Positions 37,405-52,120 of a stretch of DNA of 64,000 nt are shown in pieces. The notes beneath the pieces were generated by a model. The model had not been told where the DNA came from. It saw nothing but the letters and a program-made list of their open reading frames with translations, and did not search any database. The stretch is from positions 8,085,544-8,149,543 of the forward strand of contig CAKAKS010000039.1 in the NCBI GenBank assembly GCA_916700875.1, given 5' to 3'. A program made the translations under genes and the position numbers. The DNA is from Sebastes aleutianus (taxonomy: Eukaryota > Chordata > Actinopteri > Perciformes > Sebastidae). How positions within the stretch are numbered: the first letter of the stretch is position 1; each line of letters opens with the position of its first letter.

Positions 37405-40400
37405 CTGAAAAAGAAAAGACAAGGTTAGCCGATAGTGATGTTGTAGCTTGTTTTTATCATGTCTTATAATTACCACAAGTATTTTGTCTTACCTGGAATG
37501 GTGTTGTCCAGGATAAACCCAAAGAACCCTCCGATGAACATGTGTGTGGTGAAGAGCACGACAATCACTTGGTCCAGCTCTTTTATTCCTTCAAACAGAG
37601 AAGAGTAAAGAAATAGCATTTGTTACCCAGTCAGTACAGCTTCTGAAATAACAACTATAAATCTTCTTAAATCTATTTGCTCCTCCACCTCCATACAGAG
37701 GTCAGAGGTTAGGTTTAAGTTCAGCCTACTAAAACTGAAAGAAATACAAGCCTCCTCAAACCAACAGCCAATGGGGGCCTGCTCGTAAATCTTGTAGGAC
37801 CAGATGACAGCTAATTCACACACAGTCCAGCTCTGATACATCTATTGGATGGATCTCAAACCTGCTTTCTGTGTTAAACCAGTCATATACTTTGAATTTG
37901 AATTCCCTCCACATGTCCAAAAATGACATTGTCATCATTATCAAACTTTTTTCTAACTTCAATAATCAAAATGCATGCAACATTTCCTAAAGTTTGGGTA
38001 TGTAACATTGGAGAAACCAGCAACAGTAAGCTAGATTTTAAAAACTCCCTACCAACTCTTTTCCAATGAAAGTACCTAGCAGCACTATAGCTCTAGCAAA
38101 AGTCGCCAAGTCAGCAACATTGACAGTTCGTCCCTTCAGGCCTCCCTCCAACGGCACTCACCCAAAATCATCATCATAAACATAAACAACGAACATGGTT
38201 ATTGTTAGTACTCACAGCTGTCAAGCTAGCAGCTTGTGGAAGACTCCAGTGATGCGCAATGAGTGCACGGGCAGAGAGCGCACAGGCAGGCAAGTAGTTA
38301 GACAGGCAGGTAGGCAGGCAGATTGTTAGAACAGGCAGGTAGGCAGGCAGATTGTTAGACAGGCAGGTAAGCAGGAAGGTAGACGGGCAGGTAGGTGGAC
38401 CATTCAATCATTTCAGATACCATATATGTTTTCTTTTCTTTGTTAGTGCATTGGATTTCTTGATTGCTGTCAGTATGTGAAGAGAATCTAAGAAATATAA
38501 GTAAAATGTTCCTAAATACATTACACACCCTTTCGCTTTAAGATGACATATTCATGAAGCAAAGAATCCCACATCCCCACATTAAATCCAGTGACAAATT
38601 TTCACTTTCTAGAAGATCTGTGCATGGCAACTACGGCATGGTTAAGGTTAGGGAAAGATCATGGTTATGCTAGATAAACTATGGGTAAGGTATGGTTTCA
38701 GGTTAGATGACAATTACAAACATAGTTAAAGTGGTTACAGTTAATAAAATGGCAAACGTTAACTGCAGGTCTGTAATGGGTCACAAACTCCTGAATTAAA
38801 GTTGGACACGCCCATCCACAACTCGTAAATTCACAGACTTACTTTCCGCTCTAAACAGTGTCTCAGTGAGGCTTTAACACTGTGTAAAAAACCACAGACT
38901 CTTCATTCATATGAATGAGATCTTTAAGGCGGTGGGGGTGCCAACGCAGAGGGCTACTTAATCTGGACTTTCTGGATCGTATTTCATAATCTCACCAGTG
39001 CTTGAAGCAACCAACCAACAGCCCACTTCTAATCGCTCACTAAACTCTGGATAATCCACAGATTTCACTGTGAACAGTTTTCATTGGAGCTCAATTTTTA
39101 ATCGTTATTTTGCAATTCTGTAATCACCACTAAACAAAATTCCACTCGCCTCCATTGTATTTGGCTCGCTGCAGATATCTCAGAGAAAAATATCTCGACC
39201 CTTTGCCGAGCAAAATGAAAACTATCTCCATGGCAGGATACCACTAGGGTTGTGTGAGGCTTAAGTAAGTAAGGGTAAGTATTCATGACACTTTTGAAGT
39301 GACGTTTTAAAGAGAACTGGTACATTGCATTGAGCTTCCCTCAAAGGCCACATGGCAGGTAGGCTTGTCGCGGTAGACGGTGTTACCTGTGTTGCACGAT
39401 GGTCGGGCACACACCGATTACATTACGTACCCACCGTCGTTTTGCTTTTTTTACAGAAATAAAACCCATTTAGTTCATTTTCACGTATCAACGCCGTGTT
39501 ATCAAATACATAGTCGTACGATGGACGCCACAAACTGAAAGTGAATGTGTCTGCTCCGTATGGAGTCTCAGCATGGAGTCAGATTTCACACACACATGGG
39601 ACGAGAGAAAGATGACGGACAAGACGATGGTGGAGGATTTGCAAAAAGCAAAAACGCCTATTTGGCAATATTCCAGATATAAACCCAAAGATATAAGGGA
39701 ACCATAAAGTTAATGAGGTAATCGCCGTGAAGAGGACGGAGCGGTTATAGCCGGTGTGCGCAGCGGAGCAGCGCCGGGTGGAAATCTGCTGCCCAAGCAG
39801 TGAAAGCTCGACCGGAGAGGCCAGACACACAGCCACCCGACGTTAAAGATCAAAGTAAGCGGCTACACATGTTGACCGTCGTCTTTTCTTGTAAAATGTC
39901 CCGTGTGATCGGTAACACAGAACATTTCCTCACCGTCACATCCCTAATGGCAGGCCTGGCAAAGTTACGGAATCGTCAAAATGGAGAGCATTAGGTCAGC
40001 ATTGCACGTCAACAGACGTCCATAAATTTGGACTGAACAGTTTTGGTCCAAATTGACTTCCTGTCAGCTACTGCATTAACAAACACTGCAACAGGAAATA
40101 CAATGTGGCCCATTTAGAAGTTAGTTTGATCAGTTTATATTGCCAATATGTTGTTTGAAAAGGTCTATAAAGGTTGCTCGGTGGCTGAGGGCCAGCCTCT
40201 GTAATCACTAGACCACCGTGTCACCTCAATTTCCTGAGTCCTAAATTAGCCTTTCATGTGGCACCCTGTGGTACCCTGTGGTTCATGTATAAACTGCAGG
40301 CTACAAAGGAGGCCTGCACACTGTTAGGCTCCAAATAAATAGTTTATTTCTCTTTTTTTAAGGCAATGTTTCGATCTGCAAGATCTCCTTCAGGTCATGT

Positions 40401-43346
40401 GTGAACTGCCTAATGAAGTTGAAAAAACGTAATCAAGAGTTGCAAACAGCGCTGACATAGTTTTACAAACATGCCCATGCCAACACACACAGGCGCACAC
40501 GCCCACACACACACATTTCCTCCCCAGTGAGGATGCAGTCAAAAGTTCAAGGCACCCGCTGAGTTGGTTTTAAGTCCCACATTCTGTACATCTAAAGTAG
40601 TCTGGTAGAGCAGCAGTGTGTTTACAAAAAGCGTTGACAGGCCTCCTCCTGTGTGGCGCTATCAGCTGAGTGTTGAGGCTCGGGGACAAACTCGGGGGGG
40701 AAAGAGTGCTTTATCTGAACCGGGCAGATTACAGCCAGTGACATGGGGGTTAGCCAAGAGGATTGGAAGGTAAGCAGCCTAGACCTCAGAGACCCAGACA
40801 AACCCTCATGCCCAGTGTTGAACTCTGGATTAGCACTTTCCTAGGAGACACTCGCATCACCCGACTCATGGGATCAAGGTCTTATGTCTGCAGAGAGGAG
40901 CCGTTTAATCTTAAGGATTGCTCTTTTGAAGGTGCTTCAAGGCGGCGGCCACAAAGATGCTCCACAGCCGATCAATGTGTCATCAAAAGTAGGGAATCAT
41001 CAGCTGATGGCCGGTGATTGATCTCTGATTGGTTCTAAGATCTCTGATTGATCTGACTTGTAAAAGCTCCACATGGTCTAATTTCATTTGTTGGATTAAT
41101 GTTTCGTGGCTGGATTAGCGTAATTGGGTTCTACGTGTTGCGTATATGTTTGTACGTGATTGAGTGCATGTGTGTTTTAAGTTTATGTAATGTGTGTAAA
41201 GTGGAGAACTACTTGTGTTGCAAAACAATATTTCACTTTTTTTTCTTTATTTTTTCCTCCACAGATTGGTTTTCCCAGTATCCTACTGGTTTCCTCTACC
41301 TACCTGATCAACCAGTAGTGACACTAATAAAGTGACATAATCCACGACTTTTCACCCTCAACCACTGCCATTTGTGTATACAACCAACCCGGACTAAACC
41401 CAGAATTAACCCGGATTAAACCCAGATTAAACCCAGATGGGGATGTTTGAGAATTTTGCCCTCGGTCACCCGAACACCCTAATTTTCTCCCTCTGTCCTT
41501 TTTCAAGAGCTGCCAGGTTACAAATAGATTTCACGAATAAATATTAGAGTGGTGACGTAGCAGATCATGGCAGAAGCATGGCAGCTGTCAGTCAAAAACA
41601 AAATGCATTTTCAAAGTTTTTCATGAACATGAACAACATTTTTCTGCACTCATAAATTTAAGAATTATTGGCAAAATAAACTGAGACCAGATTAAAGAAA
41701 TCCTGCAAGTCAATCAGTGAAACCTGTAATCTAAAAATGAGTGAACATATGATAAACAATTATGACAAGTGATCCTGCTTGTGTATTATTAATATGTCCA
41801 TGGGGTTGCTTTTTCAAGAATCAACTTCCCTTTTTTGGCAATCACCAACAATTTGCACACCCCAGCTGCTGTAACTGTCGTTTCCCCAGGTAGCTAATGT
41901 CATGTTTAATCAAGACAAGCCTGTTTGAAACGCCCTTACAGTCACACTCTCAAAGGGACTCACAACCACCACATTATTCAACTTTAAATGAATATGACAA
42001 CCTCAGCCTTATACCCCAGGCAATAACAAGCACAAAGTGTGTAAAGACTCAAGATCAAGAGTGTAAGAAGTGTAAAAGGTAAGCTACAACTGTGGCAATG
42101 GTCCAGGTGAGTGTTTAGCTTATTAAGCTATCCACCCAACAGGACCTAGAATATAGGATAAGATTGTGTGCCATGTGGTTTGACCCGACAGCCTGACCAA
42201 CTGAGATACAAACCGACCGACATTTCTATACCTAAACTGCAGAGTTCAGGATCAGGTAAAACAATTAAAAAAGCTCTCCATGCCACTATCAAATCTAGGC
42301 TAAAGACTAAAGGTAACCAAGTGTTTGCCATCTGGGCCTGTGGGATTTGGGAACACCTTGGCTTTAGAAGCTTAGGCTGGCAGAACCGCTGCCACCTTTT
42401 CAAGGGTAATCTGTAAGTGGAGCTGTGAAAGCACACAGCCTTCTAACTCACTGTCAGAGGACCACATTGCTCCTCTGGATTTACAGCTCGGATGTGTCAA
42501 TTTCTGGCATTGTTTGCCGATTCTATATCTTTGATTTTGGAGGGGAGACCCAAGATACATTCCTCAGCATCAGTAAAAAAAGGTTTGCACGAAATAAAGG
42601 CACACCAAATAAATATATATAAAACTAGAATGGCACTCGTAGAGTGCAGACCTCTGCCAAGGTGCCCAAGTACGATTGCCCCCCCCCTCTCCGTTCAGCT
42701 TGCGCCATCATCCACGCGTATTTTTGTTTATGTTGAGATCAGCTGTATGTAGCGGAGCATCGTAAAACACTTCATTCAAGCTGGGCAGAAAAACTGGTTG
42801 AACTCAACTCTAATTTCACAGTTTAATGTGAAAAAATGCCGAATCTACAGTTGTCCCCCTCCCCGCTCTCTCTCTGAAGGAAAGAGGCTGGGTCATGCGT
42901 CATCAACAAGCCATCAGTTACACTGCGCATGTGTTATACCCAGAGGTCTTAATGGCTGATCGGAATCCTTAAATTAAACATAACCTCTTTCAAGGCCCTT
43001 GGCGGAGGTAACAAGTATGTGTGAATATATGAGAAAGAGTGGGGGACACAAATAACGATTTTTGGGCCCATTATAAATCATGGCATCATGACTGACCTGA
43101 CGAGTCCGTTCCAGTTTAGATCTTTTGGCATCGACAGTCACCGGACTGATTGACAGACACCATATTAAACTAACTAATCATATTCTACCTGTCCCCCAAA
43201 TCCTCGTCCTCAGTCGTTCAATTAAGCTCCTATCTGACTTTCAAGACTAAAGAAATGTGTTAATAGCGGTGGAAATAGTTGTGTAGATTTATTAACATCC
43301 TGGAGGGCTGTTCCCATTTTAAGGGGCCGGGTCAATGAGAACACTT

Positions 43347-43419
<73 letters not shown>

Positions 43420-45658
43420 ATCACCTGTGTCAATGATGCCGGGATTGGAGTGAAACCAGGTAGGTAAAACAAGACCGCTGAAGGTAGAGAAGCCGAGGAT
43501 GAGCAGGTTACGAGACGAGTTAAGGTCCACATACTGGAGAGAGAGAGAGACAGACTTATTAATATTATAATTATTACTTTATTGTGTTATTCAGCTTCAC
43601 TAAAATGTGATTAGAAATAATCAGGAACCTAGGGCTGCACAATTAATCGGATATTAATCTTGATTACTATTTTGGCTTCCCACAATTAAACGAACATGAT
43701 CGACTGCGATATTGACTCCGCTCATAGAAAACTGTGCTGCATATAAACTCAAGCGCTTCCTAAACTAACAGCCAGCCACCGAGGGGCGATCTGGATGGTT
43801 CGGTTTCACTTTTGGGGAGCCGTCATGCCTGCTGTGTGCACATCCTGTAGCGTCAGCCTGTGAAAACCTTTCCTGAATGTTGCAGCTGCAGTCCAGAGTA
43901 GAAGAGTAATATACTGTATTATATTACTCGTTTTGCCCGTCTGCTCTCTGTTGTATAATACAAAATGCTCTGAATTAAAGTAAGGAAGAAAATGAATTTG
44001 AAGTCTAATTTTGAGGCAAAGATTTGTTAATTAGCAGGAATGTAGCACAACATGGAAGTGAAAGCAGTGCTCTGCTTCTTTAAGTGAAAGTGCAATTAAA
44101 AAATGTTGTAACTTAAATTAATGAATAATCGGGATAAAGAATCGTGATCTTAATACTGATAAAATAATCGTGCAGCCCCTATCGGCACCTCAAATAAGAT
44201 TTGTTCCAGGATTCACATCTATTTGGTCATGACAGGTCAACTCAGACCAGCCCGAGGGCAACCCTGTCTATAAATGCTCTCTGACTGATTAATTAAAGTA
44301 TACAGAAGCAGCATTTATCCAGCCCCATTACACAACATGACCGTGATGCTGTATATCTGAGGGTGGGGGGTTGACACAGTTCTGCTCTACTAGCTTTCAG
44401 CTCAAACATATTTTCTTTCATTAGTCTTTCTGAAAAACTGAAATATGACACCAGGGTTTTCCGTCCATATTCTAAGCTAAATCTGAGCTTGTGATTGCAA
44501 ACTCTTCTTTTTTTTGTATGTATGCTATACTGTAGCTCCCATGAGGTTTTGACACCTATGACGAAGACTCAAGGGAGCTGTAGTTGTTCAATGCGAACAA
44601 AATAATCATTGAAATACGGACACTAAATCCTAGTATAATGTTTCATCTTTTTACAAAGACTAATGGGAAAAACTTGATGGAAAAAAACACACTGTCTGGT
44701 TGGGATTTTTGCTCTCTAAAATAATGATTTAGTGATTGCAATGTTACAAAATACATAAAAACTATTTCTGTACTTTCAGTTTAATTTCCTGGTAAATACT
44801 CCCTTAAACTCCCAGCTGCTTGGAATCTAAAGATCCCTGCCCACTGAAATACCTTTCTGGTGCTCTTAAAGGATTAGTTTGGGTTACATTCTGACGCCAA
44901 AAAACTAGGAACGATTTATATTATTAAGAATAATATTTTATCAAATGTTTCTGTCAGATTTCTGCTCCAACTAACTTCCCAGTGTTTGTGTACTGGAAAG
45001 GCACGGGAGGGACGATACTGTGAGATTTCTTTCGGAAGAGATAAGTGTAATAAATTTGATTAATATGTTTATCACTTGCTGTTAAACGTCAATAAATCCC
45101 TTATCACTCTATATGATAAAAATAAGGAACCCTGTTGACATTTTTACCAGGAAAATTTCTTCACCTTAATCCATCCATCCATTATGTGTAACCGCTTATC
45201 CTGGCAAATACTTACACAAAAATGTCCTTTTTTCTGAATTTATATCCAAAGTTAAACATATCTTCTGATGATAATAATGTAAGAGATATCTTTGTGGGTT
45301 GTTTTAATGGGCAAGAGTGCCAAAGACTTGCTCCGGCACTCCTGCTTTAATCACACACAGATATCTCGTGCCAGGAAACAGGATCACAGTTGACCATAGC
45401 TCGTTTGGTTACTTGGACGGTTTCCCAACTACACTGCCGACTAAAAGTGTACCATCCTGAGAAGACACCCGTGGATGCATTATGAACTCAACCTATAGAG
45501 GGCCAGTAACCGCCATGCTAAATATGCACGCGGAGAGAGCAATGGTATGGTATTTAATATTTGACATGCCACTGGAAATGATTTAATTCCTTTGAGAAAC
45601 AGCTGAGCTTTGATCTCAGTTTTAAATAGTCACTTGGGTATTTTTTTTCTTGTTTTTT

Positions 45659-45691
<33 letters not shown>

Positions 45692-48600
45692 CTTATATTT
45701 ATATATACTTTATATATACTTTCAGCATATTATAATTCAAATGTTCTGAGAGAAAATTAAACTTCTGCACCTCCTCATGGCTCTGTTTTCAGGTTTTAAA
45801 AAATCTAGCCCGTGACGGGAGACTTTGGCCAATCACAGGTCAATTCAGAGAGAGAGAGTGTTCCTATTGGCTGTTCATTCAACGGAGGCAGCTGTCAATC
45901 ACTTGCAAACTCCGATCAATTGGTCAAATTAGGCTGCGCTGATCAGAAACATCTTGTAGTGTACGGTTTAGCTGTAAAATTAGAAAGTTTGTGACTGGGT
46001 AGCCAACGTTGAGATCAGTTGAGGAAATACCAAGCACCGCCCACCAGACGGAGCAAACTTTCTCATTTTACAGCCAAACAGTACACTACAAGATGTTTCT
46101 GAGAACATTTGAGGAGAGAAATAGTCATTACAGTAACAGAATATTGAGTCATATTTGATCAGCGCTGCCTAGTTTGACAGTTTGATCGGAGTTTGTGAGT
46201 GATTGACAGCTACTCATAGACAGCAGGCTCCAGCTCGGCTCTGATTGGTTGTTTTCCTCCGGTCTGTGAAATCTTGCAGATGCCATTAGGAGCACCAGAG
46301 GACACCGGAGGACACCGAGGAACATGATTTTTTTTCAGATTACCTGTCTCAAGCACTACTGTCAGGAAATAGTGATCGTTTTAAAAAAATATAGTTTTTT
46401 TTAATCATATTTGCTCCAATCCTACCCACTGCTGCTTTAATTTTACTGATTTGTTTTTCTGTTTTGTTGGATTGTGATTTGTTACCCAAATAAAGGTTAT
46501 TTTTATTAATTGATCTCCATAGGAATCTTCTGTTTTTGCTTGTATTTCAGGTCACAGGGTCAGTGCCAGAGCAGCGGAACCAGCTGGAACCAGCTAGACT
46601 CAGTATATAGTTTAAGGGCCCCTCAGCAGGGTGGATGTTCTGTGTGTCAGGGTCTTGATTTTCCCAAGGAAGGGGGTCATCTCAATACAGGAGGTGATTT
46701 GGATAAAAGTGTCCATCAAATGAAATATGATACGTCACAATACTGAAACATGTTTACCTGGAGGTTGGATATTCCCACTGCTGCAATCATTCCAAACATA
46801 ACGAGGAACATGCCTCCGATGACCGGGTCTGGGATGGTGATAAAAACTGCTCCAAATTTCCCAAAGATCCCCAGGACGATCATCAGAAGGCCGGTCGTCT
46901 GGAGGACCAGTCTGCTGCCAACCTGGCATAAAATGAGCACAGGGACTAGTTATCCTGTGCATACAAGATGGGTTAATGGGTTCCATCATTCTCACCATGC
47001 CGGCTTTATTTTTACCCGAACGCTGTGTGGGGAAAAGCATGCAGATGTCTTAACAAGGACACTCTCAATCACATCTGCGATGGTTTTGAGTTGGATGTAG
47101 ACGTCAGACAACAGAATAATGATGATTGAATGATGAATATATATTTTTTTTTAATACATAATTTACCTAAAATGTAAACCTGTACATATGTTTTATTTCT
47201 TTACAATCATTTATCGCAAAGAGAAGATCACAAAGCATTGTGAAATGCTGAGCTCACTAAAGTCCATTTGAGTTTTCATCGTAATGTAGTGAAACTAAAG
47301 ACAGCAGAGGGACCTCTCCGAGGGAATGTGCCGAGGGGCAGTTAACCATCACAACGATCTGCTACACTTAAACGGCTTTAAGTGAGAAGCATTTGTCTGT
47401 CAAGACTCAGTACATTGTTCCTGCTCTCTAAATAACCAAAAAAAGAAGCATTAGGTTTGGATGTATGTAAACAGGAGGCTATTAGCTGGTTTAAACTGTC
47501 ATGTTAAAGGAATACTTCACCCATAAAATGACCATTTTCATATCAATTACTCTCCCTGTGTTACTTTGAATTCTTGAAGAAAACTTTCTTTTCTCTCATG
47601 CCTCCACAGTGAACGAAGAATCCAAAATGGAGTAAGTCTTGATGATTTGAAGTAAATGGGAGCCTCGTTTAACAACGCCAAAACTATATAAAAACATCCG
47701 TTTACAAACTGCCACATAACTCGTGCAGTATAATCCAAGTCTCATTCATCTAGTCGTATGCTCACTACTTCCCAATCACATTTCGCTAAAACTTTACTAT
47801 TCAAAACACTTCTGCATTAAGAGTCTCACGCTTGCACAGGCGCACTACTCGTCCGTGTGAGTCCGGGCGAGTCCGAAGTGTTTTAAACAGTAAGGTTTAA
47901 GTGAAGATGTGCTTGGAAGTAGTGAGCATAGGACTTCAAGGTAACACTGGGTGAGGAACTGATGTACAAATGGTAATTTTGTGGATGAAGTATTCCTTTA
48001 AAGTTTTGTGAAAATGTGTTTGTGATTAAACAAGTTTTGGAATTATTCGGATAGCATAAGGTTTTGTTTGTAGAAAAATTAAACCATCTTTGTTTTGCAT
48101 TCAGCTCATTAGTCAAAATTCTTATTTGCCAAAGTCATTGTTATTCACCAGCACCAGATGATGCAGATGTAAGGGATTTTCAATTCCCACACAAAGTGAT
48201 GTTAAAGCTGCACTAATCTTTTTACTAATAACTGTGAGTAATGTGACAAACCCAAACAGAATTCTAACTAACTCTGCAGCTTTACAAAGATTTTAGGCTC
48301 TTTTAACTCGTTGTTTTGGGTTCACGTAACATTTACTTTATGGTTCATTCTCATCATTAACCCCATTTCCAGCAGCGGCAGGCAGCTGCAAACTAGAGCA
48401 GATAAACCAAGTGAACTCTTCCTGCCCAGCAGAAAATTGCAGACAAAGGCTGCGGACGAATAGTATTTTTTGTTTAGGAAGGTTCCTAACTGAGTGAATC
48501 CAGGATACACTGGACCATCCTTTATGAAAGGAAAGGAGATAATGCCGTCCCACGATGTTTAATTGTTGTGGCATCGACTTGGTACCAAAGTATACTTCTC

Positions 48601-51600
48601 GTGTCATCCAAAGTTATTAATAAAGTTACTTTAAAAAAATATATATATATCCGTAGCCTAGTTTAAGTGCAGTCGGATTCACTTAGCACCGCGGTTGTCT
48701 TTTCCTTATGAATTCTCCTTCACATCTTTCCTTGACCTCATGACTTTTTCCATTTAGGTTAAGGAAACTATTTGACTACTCGGTCACAAACAAAGTTAGC
48801 AACTAGCTGGTAAAGAAAGTGGAATATCTCGAAAGAGCCAGATATTTTTCTTGGGAGTTGGTGGAGACAAAAACAGAGCTAAAAGAAGAGTGAATATTAT
48901 ATTCATAAGATCGGCAGAGACTCCAGATAAATAGTAATGCAGCTCGTCTAACTGACGTTCCCAACTGTTCGCTAAAAATTTATATTGCAGAGTCCTAAAA
49001 CACATGAGACTATTATGACATGTACCTTGGTAATGCCAAGTGCAGCGATGTTCTGGCTGTAGGAGGTGGTGCCATTTCCAGTCCCCCACAGTGCAGCCAG
49101 GATGCAGCCGATGCCCTCCACTGCGATACCTCGGTTTATGGCGTGAGTTGGTGGAGGAGGGGCGCCGGACAAGCGAGCACAAGCGTAGTAGTCACCAATT
49201 GATTCCATGGTAGATGCCAAGACGCCTGCCATCATACCCAACACTGAAGACACACTCACTGTGGGCACACCCCATTGACCTATGTGTACAGAGTGGACAT
49301 CGGTTAGTTTCCATATCATACAGAAACACAACTTTACACTCTAAGACTAGATTTCTGCCAAAATCCTTTTTTCATCATTTATATTTCAGAGGTTTGTTCC
49401 AGCTCCGGGTGACACATTAACTGATTGTTCCACATTTAGTTTTGACTGAGGGAATGGCTAGCAGACTGCTACCAGATGACGTGAGAGGCAAAGAGGGTTC
49501 ATACGATAATAAAACAAACAAACCCTTCCTCCTAAACCATTGAGGGATTTATAGACAAGCAGCAGTAGAAAACATCTGCCTGACCAAAGGTTTACATGAC
49601 AAGATTTATTTCCTAACATTTTGTAATTGAACTCATTCCCGCAGTCCCAGCAGGGACATTTCTGGATTATAGAATTTCTTACATGAATAACTCAACAGGT
49701 GAGTGTGGGATCACGGGTCATGGACCCCCCATGGTAACGCTTACCCAACAAAGTTCAACAATGTTTTCAGCTGGCTTCCATTTTATGACATGACATGACA
49801 TGGTTACGTAATTTATTGAGCATCAGTAACTCATACATCAAGGCTTTGAATTGTAATTTCTGCTTACAGGGAAGTAACATGCCACATGGTTCTCCATCTG
49901 GACTTGATCCAGGGATGCTGCTCTCTTTACAACTTAGTTTTTGGTCTCACTGGTGGAGTGGAGGCCTCTGACGGTGGGTTGCAATATGACATGAATGCTT
50001 CATCTACGGTGGAATAAGCAGAAGCAGGTACCGCAGGATCCCGGTGTATTAGAAAAATCTGTTTTCATCAGTGATTATTATTACATTTACGCCGCAGCCT
50101 AGGGTAAAACTTAACTTATTTAAATACTGAAATATCCCCTCAGGATTTTCTATGTACAAATTGAAATGCACATAAAAAAAGGTGGATTGAAATGTAACGA
50201 AGGTTCACTCCTTTTGTGGTTGTTCGATAGTTTCTATTTTCATATCGTCTAATTGTGGTTACTCAAGATCACCGATAAGCGATGCGATTGCCAGGGGACG
50301 GGGAGCTTTGAAATAGATGCTTTTTGCAAGAAATACAGTTAAAGTTATGTGAATAAACATTTATAAAAGAGTGTGAACATTTTATTTAAAATATCTTAAA
50401 CATTTAATACTATCTATTTAATACCAATGTCTCCTCTATTCAAACAACGGCTCCCTTTTAAAAGTCTGTGTGTCTGTGCTTGGTGCAACTATATCACAGC
50501 TTTGTGTTCCATTTAACATCAGACTATTCTCTTATCTTGAATAATCCAAATCCTATCCGACCATAACTTGGACTCTACCGAATAGTTTGAAGCTTCATTC
50601 ATAATGTTGACATTCAAATTATTATTATTATTATTATTAATAACTTACAGAAACTCTCTTCCCCTCTCTCTGTCACTCTCTCAAACACACAGAGCGAGCG
50701 ACGCAGCTCCTCGTCTGTGTCTCCGTCCTCGGTCCAAAAGTATAAATTAAATTGTGTAAAAAAGATAAATGTAATCGTTTCCAAAATCCACGTTTTTAAT
50801 CGAACAAAATTATCTGTTTCAATCTGTATTTGTTGGCGTTTAGCCTTTCAAAAACAACATTTTCACTGCAAAGCTGATTAATGGCTTAAATCCAGAACCT
50901 TTCAAAGGTATGCAACAACATGCATTCACACAAATTGCACCAAGACACACATGAATAAACATCCATGTGTTCATATTCATAAAACCCTCTTGCTATATGT
51001 CACACATGGTAGAAGGGGTTTGGGTTCATACTCGGATAAGTGAGTGAAACCAGCAAATTTTTGTTTTATTTTATTGTTGTTGTAAATATCCTTACTCCAT
51101 ATCCGTTTATGCACAATGAGTAATATAACGTCCTGCCAAAAACATTGCGTACAGACATTTTAAGAGTTTGTTAACGGCGAATGTGTTTGGCCTGCTATCA
51201 TATAAAAACATGTGATTATTTGTATCATTGGCACAGTTGTTCCTGTTATCATTGTTGATTGTTTTCTGGCTAAAATGAAGATTACAGGGTCGGAGTGAAT
51301 GTACCATCTGCAAACAGCAGGGGCCATGTGCAAATAATCCAAAAGTCATAAAATGGATTTTGTCTGTAACATTTATGAATAAGAAAACTGACAAAAAAAA
51401 TAACCATGCAATTGAGTTTTCCAAACACCACAAATCTGGCAGAACAAAAGAAGATGTAGGGAGAAACATCACTCTTATAAGATGAAAACCACGAACCTCT
51501 AAAGGGATTAGTTTTGAAAAAGTTTCAAAAGTTGTATAATTTTATTATAGCAGCACATGCTCCATGAAAGTAAGGAACACATGCTCCACATGGACATCCT

Positions 51601-51700
51601 GCATGAGTTGTTGCCAGTTCAACTTTAAGTCACTGCCAACTGACTAGCAGGAGGCTTCTTGTCCCAGTGTGGTTATGAAAATCTGTCATTTAATTGATCT

Positions 51701-51734
<34 letters not shown>

Positions 51735-52081
51735 CAATTTAGAGACTAAATTATCAGGAGATGCACTTTAAGTAATTAAAGCAAACACCCCAAGAGATTC
51801 AGCGACATTTTGGCAGTTCATTAAAGAGCAGTTGTGCAACCGTCAGCTGAGCTGCAGAATGTCCTCTGTTTGCATTTTGGTTTGGACGTTTGTCAAAGAT
51901 GAAATTAAAGTGAGGCTGGCAGACAAGTTGAATAAACTGTATGAACCACAGTACTCAGCAGTTTCAAACGACTGCTGACACCTGGAACACGGACGTTTAT
52001 TGCAGCAAAAATTGACTGATTGTTAGTTAGTGGCACAACTTTAGGCAGCACTGATGTACCTATAGTTATTGTAAAATGCAT

Positions 52082-52120
<39 letters not shown>

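Noticed and set aside
42168..42436. Open frames on both strands near 42.2-42.4 kb considered as a possible transposase or extra exon
   Set aside because: No helix-turn-helix, catalytic or SLC23 motif, and exons f and g already join in phase without it.
43222..43532. Long open frames with His-Thr repeats on the minus strand
   Set aside because: They are read-through of the CA microsatellite beyond exon f; only 43533-43425 is coding.
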